A model generated the notes under the pieces. The model was given only the letters and a program-made list of their open reading frames with translations. It was not told where the DNA came from and ran no database searches. DNA of 64,000 nucleotides, taken from contig NZ_PPDB01000001.1 of assembly GCF_002959855.1 (NCBI RefSeq), positions 369,540 to 433,539 of the forward strand. Direction: 5' to 3'. Source of the stretch: Veillonella denticariosi JCM 15641 (lineage in GTDB: Bacteria; Bacillota; Negativicutes; Veillonellales; Veillonellaceae). The first letter of the stretch is position 1. Each line of letters opens with the position of its first letter. The position numbers were made by a program, and so were the translations under genes. Shown one piece after another: positions 34,559 to 43,712 of this stretch.

Positions 34559-34903
34559 ATGAATCCATTAAAAATCATTAAATACGGTAAGTTTTTCAGT
34601 GAATCCAGATTTGTCGTCTTTCTCGGGCGATACGGTAAGAAACTTGCCTTTGTACAACAAGCGGTGACCTTGTTTTTCTGTTTGCGGGACGAGGATACGC
34701 CGAAATATGTGAAAGCCGTTATTGCCGGTGCCCTGGGATATCTTGTGTTGCCCATTGATATCGTTCCCGATACAATTGCCGTTTTGGGATGGCTAGATGA
34801 TATGGCTGTACTCGGGATTGCGTATAAGGTTGCCAACCGATATATCAAGACCAGTCATCAGCAACAAGCAAAGAAATTTTTCCCTTTTGGTGGCAATGGG
34901 TAA
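34559..34903 (+). CDS. YkvA/DUF1232 family protein
   Basis: A 114-residue protein whose core, about 55-95, is the DUF1232 motif: ALGYLVLPIDIVPDTIAVLGWLDD. The ATG at 34559 is 8 bases after GAAGGA; a GTG at 34556 is the alternative. The role of DUF1232 proteins is unknown; they are small membrane-associated proteins. Confidence 0.82.
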   Translation: MNPLKIIKYGKFFSESRFVVFLGRYGKKLAFVQQAVTLFFCLRDEDTPKYVKAVIAGALGYLVLPIDIVPDTIAVLGWLDDMAVLGIAYKVANRYIKTSHQQQAKKFFPFGGNG

Positions 34904-34917
34904 ACTTTCACCAATTA

Positions 34918-34957
34918 AGGCAGTTTAATCCTGTTGTGATTGAACTGCCTCTATTTA
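34918..34957 (+). terminator. Intrinsic terminator
   Basis: AGGCAGTTTAATC pairs with GATTGAACTGCCT (one G-U) around CTGTTGT, with a modest CTATTTATTT tail. Confidence 0.75.
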
Positions 34958-34958
34958 T

Positions 34959-34987
34959 TTGACACCCTATAGCAATAGATATACAAT
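34959..34987 (+). promoter_or_regulatory. Promoter of the ybgC-murI operon
   Basis: Perfect TTGACA, 17 bp, TACAAT, 33 bp before the start codon. Confidence 0.85.
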
Positions 34988-35020
34988 GAAATTTGTATTC
35001 TGTTTAAGAAGGAAAGATTT

Positions 35021-35440
35021 ATGCATATTGCTTCAATACATGTACGTTTTTATGAAACCGATATGATGGGTATTGCACATCATAGTAATCATTTCAGATG
35101 GTTTGAGCTGGCCCGCATCGAGTTTCTTCGTCATATCGGGGTGACATTGTGGGATATGATGAATCGGGATATCGTGTTTCCTATTATGACTGTATCCTGC
35201 GATTATAAAGAGCCGGCCAGATTTGATGATGAAATTCATATTGAGACCTACCTGGTCAAGATGACTCGTGCACAGATGGTTTTCCGCTATCGCATGTGTC
35301 GTGCCTCTGACGGCGCGTTGCTTGCGACGGGCGAAACGAAGAATGCGTTCATGTCGAAATCGACGGGTAAGATTGTACGTCTGGAGGATACTTTTTATCA
35401 ACCCATGTTAGCAGCTGTCGAGGAGATGCATCATGAGTAA
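35021..35440 (+). CDS. Acyl-CoA thioesterase, YbgC/4-hydroxybenzoyl-CoA type
   Basis: A 139-residue hotdog thioesterase. It has VRFYETDMMGIAHHSNHFRWFELARIEFL, with the catalytic Asp (about 14) and the following His. The substrate is probably a short acyl-CoA. The stop overlaps murI by 8 bases. Confidence 0.88.
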   Translation: MHIASIHVRFYETDMMGIAHHSNHFRWFELARIEFLRHIGVTLWDMMNRDIVFPIMTVSCDYKEPARFDDEIHIETYLVKMTRAQMVFRYRMCRASDGALLATGETKNAFMSKSTGKIVRLEDTFYQPMLAAVEEMHHE

Positions 35441-36236
35441 TCGACAACAATTACCCATCGGCGTCTTTGATTCCGGGGTCGGCGGTTTATCCGTATTAAA
35501 GGTATTACAAGAACAGTTTCCTAACGAAGATTTTGTTTATATCGGTGATAATGCGAATAATCCTGTGGGAAATCGCAGTGATGATGAAATCACTGCGTTG
35601 GCATGCCGCATTGCGGATGCGTTAGAAAATCAGCCTGTGAAGCTGATCGTTATCGCCTGTAACACATTTACGGTGGTGGCTTTGGATGCGGTGCGTGCGC
35701 GCGTGTCCGTGCCGGTTATCGGCGTATCTCAAGGTGTAAAGAGCGCTATTGACGCCAGCAAGAGCAATACTATCGGCATCATGGCTACGGTGGCGACTGT
35801 AAACAGTCATATTCACAAACATGTAGCCCTTGAGGTGGATCATGAGATCCTCGTTTGGGAACAACCTTGTCCCGAGCTGGCGGGATTGATCGAGCAGGGC
35901 CATTTAGATGATCATTTTGTGCGCGATGTATGTAGTGAATATTTAGAGCCTCTTTTATCGCGAGAAATTGATGTGGTAGTCCTCGGATGTACCCATTTCC
36001 CGTTTGTACAGCCTCTGTTGGAGGAACTGACGGAGGGGCGGATTCGTTTTATCGATCCCGCTTTTGAAACAAGTGAACTTGTAAGGCGTACATTAGCCGG
36101 AAATGATTTGTTCAATCCGCAGAAAACATCGGGCTCCGTGGATTTGTATTTTACAAAGGATATCGTTTTAGGCGATATGCTAAGCGCATCCTTTCTTGAT
36201 ACAAGTCGCAGAACCATAGAGTATATTACATTGTAA
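35433..36236 (+). CDS. murI: Glutamate racemase
   Basis: A 267-residue racemase that makes D-glutamate for peptidoglycan. It has IGVFDSGVGGLSVLK at the N terminus and the two catalytic cysteines in IACNTFTVVALD (about 74) and VVLGCTHFPFV (about 185). Coupled to ybgC. Several Firmicutes place murI/racE close to rph; here four other genes lie between. Confidence 0.94.
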   Translation: MSNRQQLPIGVFDSGVGGLSVLKVLQEQFPNEDFVYIGDNANNPVGNRSDDEITALACRIADALENQPVKLIVIACNTFTVVALDAVRARVSVPVIGVSQGVKSAIDASKSNTIGIMATVATVNSHIHKHVALEVDHEILVWEQPCPELAGLIEQGHLDDHFVRDVCSEYLEPLLSREIDVVVLGCTHFPFVQPLLEELTEGRIRFIDPAFETSELVRRTLAGNDLFNPQKTSGSVDLYFTKDIVLGDMLSASFLDTSRRTIEYITL

Positions 36237-36249
36237 AGGAGATGCCCTT

Positions 36250-36789
36250 ATGTGGTTATATAATATCCTAACTGCAGTAGTTGCCATTATCGTAATTATT
36301 GCGGTGCTGTACTTATTATTTCGTTTATTTGTCCTTAAACAAGGCGATGAGCATATTGTGTTGTTGCCGAAACGGAAAACGAACTTTCAATTGTTGGATA
36401 TGACATTTGATAGCATTACATTGTTCTGTGATATTCCGTTTGTAAATAAGGGGCGTCAGAACGGTACTATAATGGATTTATTCCCTCGTCATCTCTTGCC
36501 GGAGGAACAGTTTGATGCGGTGAAAGTAGAGTCCTGGACGATGGATATGAGTCGTCCCCGTAACGACGGTTACTTTGAATCTGTTATCATCGAACCACGT
36601 AAGGGCGGTACGATTCGTCTATATGTAACATTGAAAGCCAAGAATGGCAATATTCGGGACGCTCTTATCGGTTTCCCTTACATGAATATCGATATCGTAT
36701 ACCAGGTGGTCGGTCGTGAAGACTGGCATATTGCAAAAGATCGTGTACGATTGACACCGGAAGAATTAGAAGCCGCATTAGGGCATTAA
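36250..36789 (+). CDS. Single-pass membrane protein, unknown function
   Basis: A 179-residue protein with one N-terminal helix (about 5-28) and a soluble domain rich in beta strands (ITLFCDIPFVNKGRQNGTI, YFESVIIEPRKGGTIRLYVTLKAK). The domain may resemble an Ig-like or immunoglobulin-type sandwich, but I recognise no family. AAGGAG precedes the ATG. It lies between murI and the CofE-like gene at operon spacing. Confidence 0.7.
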   Translation: MWLYNILTAVVAIIVIIAVLYLLFRLFVLKQGDEHIVLLPKRKTNFQLLDMTFDSITLFCDIPFVNKGRQNGTIMDLFPRHLLPEEQFDAVKVESWTMDMSRPRNDGYFESVIIEPRKGGTIRLYVTLKAKNGNIRDALIGFPYMNIDIVYQVVGREDWHIAKDRVRLTPEELEAALGH

Positions 36790-36799
36790 GGAGGCAGCT

Positions 36800-37450
36800 A
36801 TGGCAGAGTTAGAATTGGTTACGGTTCCTACGCGTATACTGACAGATAATGATGACATCGTAGATGCCATTGTTGAATACGGCGGACATAATATAGGACC
36901 TGAGGATATCGTATGCGTAGCGGAATCCGTTGTGGCTATTACGCAGGGACATTTCACCCGTCCGGAAGAGTTAACGCCGTCCTGGCAGGCTCGTCTCATC
37001 AATCGCTTTGTACCTGCAGAGGGGTCCATGAGCTCCGTTTACGGCATGCAGGCGGCTATGGAAATTGATGGTAAATGGAAAGTTTTGGGTGCCTTTATCC
37101 TTGGCGCCATTGCAAAAATATTTAGAAAAAACGGCGTGTTTTATTCAATTTCCCGTGCGGCGGCTCTTGCCGACGACGTAACGGGCACCATGCCGCCATT
37201 CGATAAACATATCGTATACGGTCCGAAAAATCCGGATAAGGTAGCGGAGAAAATCGTGTCCCGTACCGGTTGTTACGGTGCCGTTGTGGCGGATGTTAAC
37301 GACTTGAAGCGCTCTGCCGTACTCGGTACGAGCAGCGGCGTTGACGCCAGTAAAATTGCAAAGCTTTTGATTGATAATCCGTTCGGTAATGACAGTCAAA
37401 TGACTCCGATTGTTATCATCAAGAATTACGCATCTGTATCTGCGAAATAA
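36800..37450 (+). CDS. CofE-like (F420-0:L-glutamate ligase family) protein
   Basis: A 216-residue protein with the F420_ligase fold: VPTRILTDNDDIVD, ENIVCVAESVVAITQGHF-like segment (about 33-52) and YGAVVADVNDLKRSAVLGTSSGVD near the end. CofE proper adds gamma-linked glutamates to F420-0. No other F420 gene is seen and Veillonella is not known to make F420, so this homologue probably glutamylates something else. It sits 11 bases after the membrane protein and ends at a terminator. Confidence 0.8.
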   Translation: MAELELVTVPTRILTDNDDIVDAIVEYGGHNIGPEDIVCVAESVVAITQGHFTRPEELTPSWQARLINRFVPAEGSMSSVYGMQAAMEIDGKWKVLGAFILGAIAKIFRKNGVFYSISRAAALADDVTGTMPPFDKHIVYGPKNPDKVAEKIVSRTGCYGAVVADVNDLKRSAVLGTSSGVDASKIAKLLIDNPFGNDSQMTPIVIIKNYASVSAK

Positions 37451-37453
37451 CAG

Positions 37454-37494
37454 AAGGCTGTACTCGTCTCATAGAGATGAGTACAGCCTTTTTC
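37454..37494 (+). terminator. Intrinsic terminator of the ybgC-murI operon
   Basis: AAGGCTGTACTC-g-TCTC pairs with GAGA-t-GAGTACAGCCTT around ATA, followed by TTTTT. Confidence 0.9.
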
Positions 37495-37567
37495 CATTGT
37501 GTTTCGATTGATTTTTTGATTAACCGATTATTTGTTTTCTAGCGATCTGATCGGTATAGGAGGTTTT

Positions 37568-39235
37568 ATGCTATTAGGATTGGATGTGGGCGGCACTTTT
37601 ACGGATGCGGTCATCATTGAAGGACATCGCGTGATTGCATCGGCAAAGGCGCGTACAACAAAGGATAATCTCATGGACGGTATCGGTGCAGCCCTTGATG
37701 CGGTGTTACAGTCATTGCGTACTCATGCTGCTAAGACCGGCGAAGCTGATAATTTAACGAAATCTATCGAGCAGGTTACCCTGTCTACGACCGTTGTGAC
37801 CAATACCATTGTGGAACATAAGGAGGCGCCTGTAGATTTATATGTTATTACGGGACCCGGGATGAACGTGGACTATAGCTTTCCCGTACAACCACAATAT
37901 ATAAAAGGCTATACGGACCACCGCGGTATTGTAGTGGAAACATCCGTAGCGGATATTTCCGCTAATCGACATAAACATAATCTGGCGGCGGTATCGGCAA
38001 AGTTCGGTGTTCGTAATCCTCAAGAGGAACTATCCGTGGCGAATCAGCTGAAATCATATTACGATGTGATTTCGACGGGGAGCAGTCTCAGCGGATCTTT
38101 AAATTTTCCGCGGCGTACGATCAGTGCTTATTTTAACAGTGCGGTTACCCCCGTATTTACATCATTTAAAACGAGTGTCGAGGAAGCTTTACGAAAACGT
38201 AATATTACAGCTCCGCTTTACATTCTTAAGGCGGATGGCGGATCTTTGCCGATTGCACATATGAAGTCACGTCCTGTTGAAACTGTTTTCACGGGTCCGG
38301 CCGCGACAGTATTGGGATTGTATGCTTTGAAAGCGGTTGGAGACAGTCATACGGTGGCCTTAGATATTGGAGGCACTACGACGGATATATCCTTGTGGAA
38401 ACAGGGACGCCCTCTCATGACGAAGAATGGTGTCTCCATCCGTGAATACCCGAGTGCCGTTCGGTCCTTTGCGGTAACCTCTGTCGGTATCGGCGGCGAG
38501 TCCGCGGTGCGCATTGAGGATGGAGTTTTTACCGTAGGCCCTGAACGCGTCGGTCCGTCGGCGGCGCTCGGCGGTGAAACACCGACCTTGGGGGATGCTC
38601 TTATCGTGTTGGGCTTTGCCCGATATGGTGATATGAAGTTGGCCGAAGAGTCAATACGTGCCTTAGATAGTTCCGGTCCGGTAGAGGAATTAGCTCAAAA
38701 AATTATACATACCGCACTTCAGACTATTCAATGTGGTATCGAAGACGTTGTGGCGGCGGAAAATAAACGTCCCGTTTACGTGGTGGCGGATATCGTAAAT
38801 CCCGATGTATTTAAACCGGCTCAGCTTGTGGTAGTAGGAGGGACGGCATCGAGTTTAGGTGAAAGTATAGGAACATATCTGAAACTGCCGGTTACCATTC
38901 CGGATAATGCGGCCGTTGCCAATGCCATCGGTGCGGCCGTGGCTTTATCGACCATCGAGATTACCGTTCACGTCGATACGAAGCGTCGTATGCTCGTTGT
39001 TCCCGAACTGGGCATCAAGGAAGCGAATTGCACGCTACGGCGTGGCGATGATGTAGTCCATTACGCTACATCTTTATTGTGTGCTGAGGCGGATCGGTTG
39101 GGACTTAATCATCATCAGGATGTGGAGGTCATCAGCCTGGAGGATTTCCCTGTAGTAGAGGGCTGGCAATCGCTGGAGCGTTTGATTACGGTGAAAGTAC
39201 AACTTGAAGCGGGGGTGAAACATCATGTGGAATAA
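37568..39235 (+). CDS. Hydantoinase/oxoprolinase (HyuA-like) family protein
   Basis: A 555-residue ASKHA-fold protein. The N terminus LLGLDVGGTFTDAVI and the mid-protein phosphate motif VALDIGGTTTDISLW (about 270) are typical of HyuA/oxoprolinase alpha proteins, which use ATP to open cyclic amides such as hydantoins or 5-oxoproline. The ATG at 37568 follows AGGAGG. No HyuB partner is present. It overlaps the deacetylase-like gene by 11 bases, so the two are coupled. Confidence 0.85.
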   Translation: MLLGLDVGGTFTDAVIIEGHRVIASAKARTTKDNLMDGIGAALDAVLQSLRTHAAKTGEADNLTKSIEQVTLSTTVVTNTIVEHKEAPVDLYVITGPGMNVDYSFPVQPQYIKGYTDHRGIVVETSVADISANRHKHNLAAVSAKFGVRNPQEELSVANQLKSYYDVISTGSSLSGSLNFPRRTISAYFNSAVTPVFTSFKTSVEEALRKRNITAPLYILKADGGSLPIAHMKSRPVETVFTGPAATVLGLYALKAVGDSHTVALDIGGTTTDISLWKQGRPLMTKNGVSIREYPSAVRSFAVTSVGIGGESAVRIEDGVFTVGPERVGPSAALGGETPTLGDALIVLGFARYGDMKLAEESIRALDSSGPVEELAQKIIHTALQTIQCGIEDVVAAENKRPVYVVADIVNPDVFKPAQLVVVGGTASSLGESIGTYLKLPVTIPDNAAVANAIGAAVALSTIEITVHVDTKRRMLVVPELGIKEANCTLRRGDDVVHYATSLLCAEADRLGLNHHQDVEVISLEDFPVVEGWQSLERLITVKVQLEAGVKHHVE

Positions 39236-40694
39236 AGGATTATCATATCGTAATCGTCATGGATTGACCTCTATAGGATATTCTATAAATGATAAAAATC
39301 TGGATGTAAATCCAAATGCTATAGAGAATGCAGGTCAGCTACAAGCCGGTATGAAATCTGCCGAGCGGGTAGAAGACCGTCAGACATTAGGACTCGTATT
39401 TTTCCCGGCCTTTGACTGGAAGATTTCCGAAACTCATCCGGAACGGCAGGAGCGCCTGCTTTATACGCGAGACCAGATCGTAGAAGAGGGCTTGCTGGAT
39501 CTCTCTAATATTCGTGAATATAATCCTATCGTAGCCGATTGGGATACGATTGAACGCGTTCATGTAGGGGCTCCTGATCTGGCTTCCTGGGTGACGGAAG
39601 CACATCGGGTGTCAGCCGGAGGTGCTATTGCAGCGGCAGATGCCGTATTATCCGGTGAGGTGGATCGTGCATTTGCCCTCGTGCGGCCTCCGGGGCATCA
39701 TGCGATGTCCATGGTTCACGGTATTCGTGGTTTTTGTATCATTAATATTGAAGCCGTCATGATTCAGCATATGCGTCAACAATATGGAATCAAGCGGATT
39801 GCCGTGGTGGATACGGACGTTCATCACGGTGACGGGACGCAGGATGTGTTCTATCACGACCCTGATACGTTGTATATCAGCTTTCATCAGGATGGGCGGA
39901 CATTATATCCCGGGACGGGTTTTATGGATGAGTTCGGCGGACCTCAAGCCGTCGGCGGGAATATAGATATTCCGTTGCCGCCGGGCACGGGTGATGAAGG
40001 TCTGCTAACAGTGATGCGGGAGTTGGTATTGCCTATTTTGGAGGATTTCAAGCCGGATATCGTCATCAATTCTGCGGGACAGGATAATCATTTCAGCGAT
40101 CCATTGGCGAATATGCAGGTGACCGCAAAGGGGTATGCGGAACTGGTCGATTTATTGCAGGCGGATATAGCCGTTCTTGAAGGCGGTTATTCGGTGCAAG
40201 AAGCGTTGCCGTATGTCAATACGGGTATCATTTTATCTATGGCGGGGCTCGATTACAGCAAGGTTATTGAACCAGCATTTGACCCTGTGCGTTATAAACA
40301 GTCAAAGAATGTCACTGTATATATTGATGATCTCATATCGAAATGGAAGGTCCAGTGGGCGAATCGATATGATATGGCTGAGGCGGAGCGTTCAGGGACA
40401 GGGCCCATATGGTCCGATCATCGCAATATTTACTACGATGAAACGGGGGTTCAGGAGGAACGTATCGAAAAAGTGCGTATGTATGAGGATAAGGTAGGGT
40501 GGCACAGTGTATTATCACGTGGTCAATATGGACCGTACGGCCCGCAAAGTGTCTATGCCATGTTTATCCCTTGGCAGGCTGATGAGGCTACGAGGTATGA
40601 TGCGGTAACGGAGGCGAAACGCGCCAAAATAGAAGGCGGTGCCGACCGTTATGTCGTTGTGGATTCTTTAGGCATGGGGCAATATGAATTATGA
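39225..40694 (+). CDS. Histone-deacetylase-like amidohydrolase with C-terminal extension
   Basis: A 489-residue zinc amidohydrolase of the arginase/deacetylase superfamily. It has RPPGHHAM (about 146-153), DTDVHHGDGTQD (zinc ligands, about 197-208), ISFHQDGRTLYPGTG and INSAGQDNHFSDPL. Bacterial members deacetylate polyamines or small amides. About 60 extra residues precede the domain, and about 130 follow it (from LISKWKVQW onward), ending in an unrecognised region. Translation is coupled to the HyuA-like gene. Confidence 0.85.
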   Translation: MWNKGLSYRNRHGLTSIGYSINDKNLDVNPNAIENAGQLQAGMKSAERVEDRQTLGLVFFPAFDWKISETHPERQERLLYTRDQIVEEGLLDLSNIREYNPIVADWDTIERVHVGAPDLASWVTEAHRVSAGGAIAAADAVLSGEVDRAFALVRPPGHHAMSMVHGIRGFCIINIEAVMIQHMRQQYGIKRIAVVDTDVHHGDGTQDVFYHDPDTLYISFHQDGRTLYPGTGFMDEFGGPQAVGGNIDIPLPPGTGDEGLLTVMRELVLPILEDFKPDIVINSAGQDNHFSDPLANMQVTAKGYAELVDLLQADIAVLEGGYSVQEALPYVNTGIILSMAGLDYSKVIEPAFDPVRYKQSKNVTVYIDDLISKWKVQWANRYDMAEAERSGTGPIWSDHRNIYYDETGVQEERIEKVRMYEDKVGWHSVLSRGQYGPYGPQSVYAMFIPWQADEATRYDAVTEAKRAKIEGGADRYVVVDSLGMGQYEL

Positions 40695-40747
40695 TTGCTC
40701 GAAAGTGCTGAGGGATATATTCTCTGTGATGTAAAATAGAAAAAATA

Positions 40748-40756
40748 TGCTATAAT
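40748..40756 (+). promoter_or_regulatory. Extended -10 promoter of rph
   Basis: TGC-TATAAT without a good -35 box. The predicted start is near 40763. Confidence 0.6.
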
Positions 40757-40765
40757 AAAGCTACG

Positions 40766-40787
40766 GCGCCCCTTTGTGAAAGGGGCG
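40766..40787 (+). promoter_or_regulatory. Hairpin at the 5' end of the rph leader
   Basis: CGCCCCTTT pairs perfectly with AAAGGGGCG around GTG, starting a few bases after the predicted transcription start. It is followed by TTCTATCT, a poor T tract. It may stabilise the mRNA 5' end or act as a weak attenuator. Confidence 0.5.
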
Positions 40788-40822
40788 TTCTATCTGTATA
40801 ATTTTAGAATGGTGAGGTTCCT

Positions 40823-41578
40823 ATGCGCAGCGATAATAGAACAGCGGGTCAGTTACGACCTATCAAGATTACACGGCATTTTACGGAATATGCAGAAGGG
40901 TCCGTATTAATCGAGTGCGGCAAGACGAAGGTTATTTGCACGGCTACTGTCGAGGACTCCGTACCGCGTTGGCTGAAAGGGACAGGTCAAGGCTGGGTGA
41001 CGGCGGAATATTCTCTGTTGCCTCGCTCAACTCAGACTCGGGTCAGCCGTGAGGCGGTAAAAGGGAAACAGACGGGGCGCACCGTTGAAATCCAACGTCT
41101 CATAGGGCGTGCGTTGCGTGCTGTCGTGGACCTTAACGCCCTCGGAGAACGGTCCATAACCGTCGACTGCGATGTAATTCAGGCGGATGGAGGCACCCGC
41201 ACCGCATCTATTACCGGTGCATTCGTGGCGCTCGTTGATGCGGTGGATTTCACCTTCGGCGGTGCAGGAAAGTTCCCGATTACCGACTTCTGTGCGGCGA
41301 TTTCCGTGGGAATCGGCCCTGACGGTCCTATTACCGATCTTTGTTACGAAGAAGATAGCGCTGCGATAGTAGATATGAATGTGGTGCGTACCGGTTCCGG
41401 TAATCTTGTAGAGGTGCAGGGGACAGGTGAACACGGTACTTTTAATCGGCATGAGCTCGATGCATTGCTCGACTTAGCGGAGGCCGCTACTGATGAATTG
41501 ATGGCGAAACAACGTGAAGTCTTAGGTGCTACGGCAAATAAAGTCGGCAAAGAATTTCCGACGGCACCGGAGGTATAA
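40823..41578 (+). CDS. rph: Ribonuclease PH
   Basis: A 251-residue phosphorolytic 3'-5' exoribonuclease that trims tRNA 3' ends. It has [20 protein letters not shown], the phosphate-binding [19 protein letters not shown] and [19 protein letters not shown], and [12 protein letters not shown]. First gene of rph-rdgB-yfcE, a common Firmicute order. Confidence 0.95.
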   Translation: MRSDNRTAGQLRPIKITRHFTEYAEGSVLIECGKTKVICTATVEDSVPRWLKGTGQGWVTAEYSLLPRSTQTRVSREAVKGKQTGRTVEIQRLIGRALRAVVDLNALGERSITVDCDVIQADGGTRTASITGAFVALVDAVDFTFGGAGKFPITDFCAAISVGIGPDGPITDLCYEEDSAAIVDMNVVRTGSGNLVEVQGTGEHGTFNRHELDALLDLAEAATDELMAKQREVLGATANKVGKEFPTAPEV

Positions 41579-41579
41579 T

Positions 41580-42155
41580 ATGAAAACCATCGTATTGGCG
41601 ACGGGAAATAAAGGTAAAATCCGTGAATTTAAAGAGGCTTTTTCACATCTGTCCATTGAGTGTGTATCGGTGAAAGATGTCATCGATATCAATGAACCGG
41701 AGGAAACGGGTACTACCTTTATGGAGAATGCATTGCTTAAGGCTCGTTATTATGCGCAGGCCACAAAGAAGCCCTGTCTTGCGGATGATTCAGGACTTAC
41801 GGTGGATGCGCTTGACGGGGCTCCGGGAGTGTATTCCGCTCGGTATGCAGGGGTTCATGGAGATGATGATGCGAATAATGCGAAATTGATTCGTGATTTA
41901 CAGGGAAACGACAACCGCTCGGCCCACTATGTATGTGCATTGGCCCTCGTGTATCCGGACGGTCGTGAGATAACTGCGGAAGGCTTTTGTGACGGCTTGA
42001 TTCAAGATGAACCGAAGGGGACAGAGGGGTTCGGATACGATCCGTACTTTTACGTACCTCAATGTAAGAAAACCATGGCGGAACTATCTATCGATGCAAA
42101 GGAAAGCATCAGCCATCGAGGCCGTGCGTTACGGAAACTTATAAAATACCTGTAA
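41580..42155 (+). CDS. rdgB: XTP/dITP pyrophosphatase (RdgB/HAM1)
   Basis: A 191-residue nucleotide-pool cleaner that hydrolyses ITP, dITP and XTP. It has IVLATGNKGKIREFKEAF, LADDSGLTVDALDGAPGVYSARYAG and EGFGYDPYFYVPQ. The ATG at 41580 is 1 base after the rph stop, with CCGGAGG inside rph. Confidence 0.95.
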   Translation: MKTIVLATGNKGKIREFKEAFSHLSIECVSVKDVIDINEPEETGTTFMENALLKARYYAQATKKPCLADDSGLTVDALDGAPGVYSARYAGVHGDDDANNAKLIRDLQGNDNRSAHYVCALALVYPDGREITAEGFCDGLIQDEPKGTEGFGYDPYFYVPQCKKTMAELSIDAKESISHRGRALRKLIKYL

Positions 42156-42206
42156 GTTTAATGTGAATCACAGTTAGGTTTAGAATACAAAACATTTTAG
42201 GTTAGT

Positions 42207-42704
42207 ATGAAACGAATTGGTATAATCAGCGATACCCACGGGTATCTGGAAAATATAGATCTCGTATTGAAAGCGACAGAGAATCGACACATCGATATGT
42301 GGCTGCATGCCGGGGATTATGGCGATGATGCGAGGTATATGCAGGATCATACAGCGGTTCCGGTTTATGCGGTACGGGGAAATAATGATCGCGTGCAGCC
42401 TCTCGAGCCGAAGGAACAGTTGATTCCTCTGGAGGATACCTATATTTACATGACTCATGGTCATGAGGTATCATATTATAATCGAATACAGGAATTACTC
42501 TATCTTGGATGTTCGATGGGGGCGCGCCTGGTCGTGGCCGGTCACAGTCATCATCACGGCGAATATCGTCAGGACGATGCGTTATTTGTCAATCCGGGCA
42601 GTATCTCACTGCCTCGGGACCGATCCGGCGGCACCTTTGCCGTCGTTACCTATGACAAAGGACAATTTGATGTAGAGTTTGTATATAAAAAGGATATTGT
42701 TTAA
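42207..42704 (+). CDS. yfcE: YfcE/MJ0936-type metallophosphoesterase
   Basis: A 165-residue calcineurin-like phosphodiesterase. The metal motifs are ISDTHG, HAGDYG, RGNND, THGHEV and GHSHHHGEY. Third gene of the rph cluster; the site before its ATG is weak (TAGGTTAG). The physiological substrate is not known. Confidence 0.88.
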   Translation: MKRIGIISDTHGYLENIDLVLKATENRHIDMWLHAGDYGDDARYMQDHTAVPVYAVRGNNDRVQPLEPKEQLIPLEDTYIYMTHGHEVSYYNRIQELLYLGCSMGARLVVAGHSHHHGEYRQDDALFVNPGSISLPRDRSGGTFAVVTYDKGQFDVEFVYKKDIV

Positions 42705-42711
42705 TTATATG

Positions 42712-42739
42712 GTGAAAGTATCGGAAACGAAGCTTTCAC
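42712..42739 (+). repeat. Hairpin upstream of speD
   Basis: GTGAAAG pairs with CTTTCAC, with a small CG-gaaa-CG inside. An A tract rather than a T tract follows, so it is a leader stem, not a terminator. Confidence 0.4.
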
Positions 42740-42781
42740 AAAAAATAGTAAGTCTATGCATGGAAAGGGTTATGACATATC

Positions 42782-43564
42782 ATGGATACACAAGTTAAAG
42801 CGAAGCCTAAAATGAAGTTATATGGATTTAATAATCTCACAAAGACCTTGAGTTTTAATATTTATGATATTTGTTATACCCGTACCGAGGAAGAAAAGAA
42901 GCAATATATTCAGTATATTGATGAAGTATATAATGCGGAACGATTGACATCGATTTTGACGGAAGTGAGCCGCATCATCGGTGCCAATATTTTGAATGTG
43001 GCAAAGCAGGATTATGATCCGCAGGGGGCGTCCGTAACCATCTTGATTTCCGAAGAGGAAATTGAAAAAGAAGATGTGGTGATGCATCTTGATAAATCGC
43101 ATCTTACGGTGCATACATATCCGGAAAGTCATCCTCATAAAGGGGTCAGCACATTCCGTGCCGATATCGAGGTGTCCACATGCGGTCAGATTTCACCGCT
43201 TAATGCCCTCAATTATTTGATTAACAACTTTGATTCGGATATTCTTACATTGGATTATCATGTGCGCGGCTTTACACGCGATGTATCGGGTAAAAAAATC
43301 TATATTGATCATCGCATCAATTCCATTCAAAACTACATTAACGCAAAGACTAGAAATCTATACAATATGATTGATGTGAATGTATATCAGGAAAATATTT
43401 TCCATACGAAAATGATGTTGAAGGAATTTGATCTGGACAATTATTTATTCGGTATTACCGAGGATGAGTTGAGCGCTCGTGAAATCAAGGAAATTAAACA
43501 TCAATTAAAACAAGAGATGATGGAGATTTTCTACGGTCGAAATCTGCCGTCTGTGAAAGCGTAA
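42782..43564 (+). CDS. speD: S-adenosylmethionine decarboxylase proenzyme, E. coli type
   Basis: A 260-residue class 1A SpeD that gives decarboxylated SAM for spermidine synthesis. Self-cleavage should occur between Lys 105 and Ser 106 in [14 protein letters not shown], creating the pyruvoyl group. [16 protein letters not shown] contains the catalytic Cys (about 140), and the length is that of the larger E. coli enzyme rather than the short Bacillus form. No speE lies in the window. Confidence 0.93.
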   Translation: MDTQVKAKPKMKLYGFNNLTKTLSFNIYDICYTRTEEEKKQYIQYIDEVYNAERLTSILTEVSRIIGANILNVAKQDYDPQGASVTILISEEEIEKEDVVMHLDKSHLTVHTYPESHPHKGVSTFRADIEVSTCGQISPLNALNYLINNFDSDILTLDYHVRGFTRDVSGKKIYIDHRINSIQNYINAKTRNLYNMIDVNVYQENIFHTKMMLKEFDLDNYLFGITEDELSAREIKEIKHQLKQEMMEIFYGRNLPSVKA

Positions 43565-43617
43565 AATTACAATCATTATACATTTCTAAAAGTTTCGAAA
43601 AACTAAATCGAAAAATA

Positions 43618-43646
43618 TTGAAATGTTAACATACATTCTGTATAAT
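43618..43646 (+). promoter_or_regulatory. Promoter of the malic enzyme gene
   Basis: TTGAAA, 17 bp, perfect TATAAT, 67 bp before the start codon. Confidence 0.85.
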
Positions 43647-43712
43647 GATGTTAGCAAGAGGTATTTTATACCGACTCTATTGAGTCCGTTTGTATCCAAA
43701 AGGAGATTTATT

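Noticed and set aside
36800..37450. Coenzyme F420 biosynthesis.
   Set aside because: Only a CofE-like protein is present; none of the other F420 genes is near, so the pathway is not supported.
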